The position numbers were made by a program, and so were the translations under genes. The notes below the pieces were generated by a model. It saw only the letters and a list, made by a program, of their open reading frames with translations. It was not told where the DNA came from and did no database searches. Shown piece by piece: positions 4,842 to 7,611 of a DNA stretch of 7,611 nt. Origin of the DNA: an uncultured Bacilli bacterium (GTDB lineage: Bacteria > Bacillota_I > Bacilli_A > RF39 > UBA660); assembly GCA_944363685.1 (NCBI GenBank), contig CALVUV010000062.1, forward strand, positions 1-7,611, read 5' to 3'. Every line of letters begins with the position of its first letter. Positions within the stretch are counted from its first letter, which is position 1.

Positions 4842-5543
4842 ATGGAAAGTAAGAAGAGTAAAACGGGGTTACATGTTATTGTAGGCATATTATTAGGAAT
4901 AATAATTTGTGGAGGTGTAATCTATGCAGCATATAGTCTAGATTATTTAACATTTGGTCAAGTAGAAGAAAATGAAAAAGCTAAAACTAATAATGATGAA
5001 AACAATGAATCAGAAGAAAATGTAGACAACAATTCTCTAGATTTTGATACTAGTAAGATTGTTAACAGTACTGCCGATTCATATGAATTACAAAATTATA
5101 ATGGCACAATTGATGTTATATTAGATGAAACTCGAGAAATAGCTACCTTAAGTTTTAATAGAAAAACTCTTTCTGATACTTATGGTTTAAATTGGGATAC
5201 TACAGGTGTAGTAGAAGGAACTGTTGAAGAGAAAACTATAACATTTACTCAAGGAGTTAAAGACGTATTTGTTGGAGGTATTGGTCAAGATATATCTGGC
5301 GATGTTATCTTATTCTTGATGGATGATGGTACTGTTGAATATATTCCGGTATATAAAGCCCTATCATCTAATGGTATAGATGGACTAATTTCTTATGGCA
5401 CGTTAAACGATTTAAAAGATGTAGTTAAATTCTATTCAGTAGGAGCAATAAGAAATCCAGTAGGAAGTAGTGTTACAATTCTTGCCCAAACTAAAGATGG
5501 AACACTTTATGATTTAAATCCAATTATAAATAATGCTCAATAA
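4842..5543 (+). CDS. Single-pass membrane protein of unknown function
   Basis: I do not recognise this 233-residue protein as a named family. Residues 2-8 are Lys-rich and are followed by one hydrophobic span (about 10-33, GLHVIVGILLGIIICGGVIY and on). This predicts an N-in anchor with the rest outside the cell. A highly charged Asn/Glu/Lys linker (about 40-66) leads to a domain rich in predicted beta strands (about 67-233), with phrases such as GDVILFLMDDGTVEYIPVYK and a later TKDGTLYDLNP. Cys23 lies inside the span but lacks a lipobox, so I do not call a lipoprotein. The ATG at 4842 has SD AGGAAGG (4827-4833) 8 nt upstream; the in-frame GTG at 4833 overlaps that SD. The gene stands alone, between the rplL terminator and its own terminator. 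An envelope role is only a guess. Confidence 0.85.
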   Translation: MESKKSKTGLHVIVGILLGIIICGGVIYAAYSLDYLTFGQVEENEKAKTNNDENNESEENVDNNSLDFDTSKIVNSTADSYELQNYNGTIDVILDETREIATLSFNRKTLSDTYGLNWDTTGVVEGTVEEKTITFTQGVKDVFVGGIGQDISGDVILFLMDDGTVEYIPVYKALSSNGIDGLISYGTLNDLKDVVKFYSVGAIRNPVGSSVTILAQTKDGTLYDLNPIINNAQ

Positions 5544-5545
5544 TT

Positions 5546-5571
5546 AAGAGGAACAATTCCTCTTTTCTTTT
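5546..5571 (+). terminator. Intrinsic terminator after the membrane protein gene
   Basis: AAGAGGAA (5546-5553) and TTCCTCTT (5557-5564) are perfectly complementary over 8 bp with a CAA loop. TTTTCTTTTA follows. It starts 2 nt after the stop codon. Its T-rich tail doubles as the start of the region shared with the promoter of the next gene's paralog. Confidence 0.85.
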
Positions 5572-5591
5572 ACAAAATTTTATGTTAATAT
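5563..5591 (+). promoter_or_regulatory. Promoter of the first putative metalloprotease gene
   Basis: TGT then TAATAT (-10 at 5586-5591) is an extended -10. TTTTCT (5563-5568), 17 nt upstream, is a weak -35 inside the terminator tail. The same boxes at the same spacing recur ahead of the paralog (6552-6580). Initiation near 5598 rules out the in-frame ATG at 5582 as a start. Confidence 0.55.
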
Positions 5592-5617
5592 TATGTTTAC
5601 TAGAAAGAAGAATATTA

Positions 5618-6532
5618 ATGAGTATAGATGCCCTGAAGATAAACAAAATAAATTACATTTCTAAATATGCTATCAAAAGAATACCTAGTGTAGAACAAGA
5701 AAATATTGTAATTGATATAGATAACTTACAAATAGATTCAATGTATAAACCATATTTAAGAGAATTTATTAATAAAACTAGTAATTTTAATTTTAGAAAC
5801 ATAAATAAAACATTAGAAACTTTGAATATAACTAATATTAAATTTCCCGAAAGCTTATTAAAAATTAAAGAGGGAGATTACAGTATAATTGAAAATGAAA
5901 TAAGAATAAGAAAAGATAAAATAGATTCTTTATACCACGAACTGTTTCACGCTTTCACTTCTTGGAGAGAAGACTCTGCTATCGGTTGTGGATTTTATCA
6001 AGAAGATTTAGGATATAATATAGGTTCTAGTTTAGATGAAGGATACACAGATTTATTATTTAAAGATATTTTTAATAATGAGATTAATTATACTGTAGAA
6101 GCTAATATAGCAAATAAACTTCAATTAATATTAACAAAAGAAAAAATGCAAGAAATGTATACTTCTAATAATCTCATTGATATTGTCGAATTTTTATCTC
6201 AATACTCTTCTAAACAAGAAAGTGTTAGTTTTATTATCTTAATGGATAAATTAGATAAATATAATTATGAAAACAAAAAGACAATAAGATTAATGAATAT
6301 TTTATCAAACTATTTAGTCGATATTTATATAAATGACCTTGTAATTAAATATCAAAGTGGAATGATTACATATACAGATATTCATGATAAGCTAGGCGCA
6401 TTTAAAGAAGAATTTGTTAAATATGCTTTTGATGATAAAAAATTAGAGAAAGAATATTTAAGAAGCTCTGACTATTTTGATATAACTTCTAAACTATCAA
6501 ATGACCATTTTCAGAAACAACTAGTTATATGA
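5618..6532 (+). CDS. Putative zinc metalloprotease-like protein, paralog 1 (HELFH...EGYTD)
   Basis: This 304-residue protein belongs to no family I can name. It has a zincin motif, HELFH at 107-111 (His107 and His111 as zinc ligands, Glu108 as the catalytic base). Thirty residues on, in SSLDEGYTDLL, Glu141 is a plausible third ligand, an arrangement like the gluzincins. CGFYQ (124-128) lies between, and the Cys is kept in the paralog. The N-terminal part has DIDNLQIDSMYKPYLREFI. The C-terminal half is helical, ending with FDDKKLEKEYLRSSDYFDIT. No signal peptide or membrane span is visible, so it is probably cytosolic. The ATG at 5618 has a weak purine-rich SD (5602-5610); the frame opens at 5582, but that lies in the promoter. 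It ends in TGA. Protease activity is inferred from motifs alone. Confidence 0.82.
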   Translation: MSIDALKINKINYISKYAIKRIPSVEQENIVIDIDNLQIDSMYKPYLREFINKTSNFNFRNINKTLETLNITNIKFPESLLKIKEGDYSIIENEIRIRKDKIDSLYHELFHAFTSWREDSAIGCGFYQEDLGYNIGSSLDEGYTDLLFKDIFNNEINYTVEANIANKLQLILTKEKMQEMYTSNNLIDIVEFLSQYSSKQESVSFIILMDKLDKYNYENKKTIRLMNILSNYLVDIYINDLVIKYQSGMITYTDIHDKLGAFKEEFVKYAFDDKKLEKEYLRSSDYFDITSKLSNDHFQKQLVI

Positions 6533-6542
6533 ATAACTTGTT
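6519..6542 (+). terminator. Weak hairpin across the stop codon of paralog 1
   Basis: AACTAGTTAT (6519-6528) pairs with ATAACTTGTT (6533-6542) with one mismatch and a 4-nt loop holding the TGA stop. A pyrimidine run (CCTTTTCTTTT) comes only about 8 nt later, so termination would be inefficient. Some readthrough into the paralog is possible. Confidence 0.35.
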
Positions 6543-6551
6543 ATTAGAACC

Positions 6552-6580
6552 TTTTCTTTTCATATAAATTGTGTTAATAT
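6552..6580 (+). promoter_or_regulatory. Promoter of the second putative metalloprotease gene
   Basis: TGT then TAATAT (-10 at 6575-6580) is an extended -10 with TTTTCT (6552-6557) 17 nt upstream. This is identical in layout to the promoter of paralog 1, and the resemblance continues through the SD region. Initiation is expected near 6587. Confidence 0.55.
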
Positions 6581-6607
6581 AAAACGCATTAGAAAAGAGG
6601 ATTATTG

Positions 6608-7540
6608 ATGGCAATAAAAAACTTGAATATTAACAAATCAAAATTCGAATTTTTATATAAAAAAATTCAGTCTCTAGGACCAAATTTAGGTAAACATGAG
6701 ATAACAATAGATATTAATGAACTTACTATAGATGAAAAATATAAGCCATACATAAAAAAGTTCATCAAAAAGACTAAAGCTGATTTTAATTTTAGAAATC
6801 CAAATGAAACATTAAGAACATTAAAAGTAACTAAATTAAAAAAATCAAAAGCTAAAAAAAATGGTGCAACTGGCTATTATAACTTTTATAACAATAAAAT
6901 TAAGGTATATATAATAGATATTATCTATCACGAATTATTTCATGCCTTTACATATCATGAAACAACTAAAAATTATTTCTGTGGATTCAGCCAAGGCAAT
7001 GATTATTTAGATATCGCTAATTCTCTAAATGAAGGCTATACAGATTTATTAACAAAACGTTATTTTGATAGTGAAATTGATTATATGCTAGAAGCGAACA
7101 TTGTAAGTAAAGTTGAATTAATGCTAGGAAAAGAAAAAATGCGAAGCATGTATACTTCTAATAATCTTATGGGACTCATTGAATTTTTATCCAAACATTC
7201 TTCTAAACAAGAAGCTATTGGATTTATTACTATGATGGATAAATTAGATAATTATGATTATGAAAGTAAAGAGGCAATAAACCTAATGAGTGTTTTATCT
7301 GATTACCTAGTTGATGTTTATCTAAATTACCTTGCTGAAAACTACTCGCTTGGAATTATATCTAATGCTGATGTTAATAATGAACTAACAAAGTTTAAAG
7401 ATAAATTTGTTAAACATGCTTTTGATGATAAGAAATTAAAGAAAGAATATTTAAGAAGCTCTGACTATCTTGATATAACTTCTAAACTGTCAAATGACAA
7501 TTTTGAAAAAGAACTTCGAAAAAAAGTGTTGACTAAATAG
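6608..7540 (+). CDS. Putative zinc metalloprotease-like protein, paralog 2 (HELFH...EGYTD)
   Basis: This 310-residue protein is a clear paralog of the preceding gene product, about half identical by eye along the whole length and closer over the C-terminal part. The zincin motif HELFH lies at 108-112. The candidate third ligand Glu142 lies in NSLNEGYTDLL, and CGFSQ (125-129) lies between. The region before the motif is more basic than in paralog 1 (LKKSKAKKNGATGYYNFY), and the C-terminus has a short extra KKVLTK tail. No signal peptide or membrane span is seen. The ATG at 6608 has SD AAAGAGG (6594-6600) 7 nt upstream; an in-frame TTG at 6605 is less likely. All motif residues are intact in both copies, arguing that both are functional. 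Activity and substrate are unknown. The final codons contain the -35 of the next promoter. Confidence 0.83.
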   Translation: MAIKNLNINKSKFEFLYKKIQSLGPNLGKHEITIDINELTIDEKYKPYIKKFIKKTKADFNFRNPNETLRTLKVTKLKKSKAKKNGATGYYNFYNNKIKVYIIDIIYHELFHAFTYHETTKNYFCGFSQGNDYLDIANSLNEGYTDLLTKRYFDSEIDYMLEANIVSKVELMLGKEKMRSMYTSNNLMGLIEFLSKHSSKQEAIGFITMMDKLDNYDYESKEAINLMSVLSDYLVDVYLNYLAENYSLGIISNADVNNELTKFKDKFVKHAFDDKKLKKEYLRSSDYLDITSKLSNDNFEKELRKKVLTK

Positions 7541-7557
7541 AAAAAATAGTGTATTAT
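7529..7557 (+). promoter_or_regulatory. Sigma-A-like promoter at the window end
   Basis: TTGACT (7529-7534) overlaps the last codons of the second paralog. After 17 nt comes TATTAT (7552-7557). Transcription near 7564 would run off the window into an unseen gene or a short RNA. Confidence 0.7.
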
Positions 7558-7567
7558 AACACTACGA

Positions 7568-7611
7568 AAGGAGACAAACTATATACTTTTGTATAATGGC
7601 TTGTCTCTTTC
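7568..7611 (+). promoter_or_regulatory. Leader hairpin, possible attenuator or terminator (cut by window end)
   Basis: GAGACAA (7571-7577) pairs with TTGTCTC (7601-7607), extended by AAG with TTT through one G-U pair. Inside, TATAC (7582-7586) pairs with GTATA (7591-7595) around TTTT. The 3' side runs into TTTC at the edge, so a U-tract may continue. It lies a few bases after the predicted start of transcription. An AAAGGAG sequence (7567-7573) lies in its 5' arm, with no well-spaced start codon visible. Confidence 0.5.

Noticed and set aside
4869..4911. Lipoprotein signal (Cys23 in the membrane span of the unknown protein)
   Set aside because: The residues before the Cys are Ile-Ile-Ile rather than a small residue at -1, and the hydrophobic span continues past it.
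5582..5617. Upstream ATG for the first zincin paralog
   Set aside because: It lies within the predicted -10 region, upstream of the likely transcription start, and the added residues have no counterpart in the second paralog.
7596..7611. Start of a new gene at the ATG at 7596
   Set aside because: The only SD-like sequence (7567-7573) is about 22 nt away, and the ATG falls within the hairpin; too little sequence remains to judge.
1..7611. UGA-as-Trp recoding typical of mycoplasmas
   Set aside because: Trp positions in conserved proteins (for example SecE KWPS and NusG WYVV) use TGG, no in-frame TGA occurs inside genes, and TGA serves as a stop at 6530-6532.

Overview
The window reads as a piece of a bacterial chromosome with low GC and the standard code: all visible Trp residues are TGG, and TGA acts as a stop at 6530-6532. 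AGGAGG-type ribosome binding sites, sigma-A-like promoters with TGn-extended -10 boxes, and a Firmicutes-style L10 leader point to an AT-rich member of Bacillota/Bacilli or a relative near the Mycoplasmatota, perhaps an uncultured gut lineage. The exact lineage is inference.

Region 1 (1-1355) holds the 3' half of uvrB (excinuclease helicase subunit). It is followed 2 nt later by a radical SAM gene that stops after about 120 codons and looks like a remnant.

Region 2 (1356-4789) is the conserved secE-nusG-rplK-rplA-rplJ-rplL cluster. Sequence signals suggest three transcription starts: ahead of secE (1378-1406), ahead of rplK (2315-2343) and ahead of rplJ (3721-3749, a perfect TTGACA-N17-TATAAT lying across the end of rplA). 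Autogenous control is visible twice. A probable L1-binding hairpin lies between rplK and rplA next to the rplA SD. A well-formed L10 leader with an intrinsic terminator lies ahead of rplJ. The rplK 5' leader also carries an exact-length 29-bp tandem duplication. A terminator starts inside the last codons of rplL and closes the cluster.

Region 3 (4790-7540) is accessory. It holds a single-pass membrane protein of unknown function with its own promoter and terminator. Two tandem paralogous cytosolic proteins follow, each with an HELFH zinc-protease motif and a downstream EGYTD motif. Each has a very similar promoter, so the duplicated unit was promoter plus gene. This block lies where rpoB would often follow rplL.

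The window ends (7529-7611) with a further good promoter and a hairpin that looks like a leader attenuator or short-transcript terminator for something beyond the edge. The most interesting items are the paired putative metalloproteases, the duplicated repeat in the rplK leader, and the promoter nested in an inverted repeat ahead of secE.
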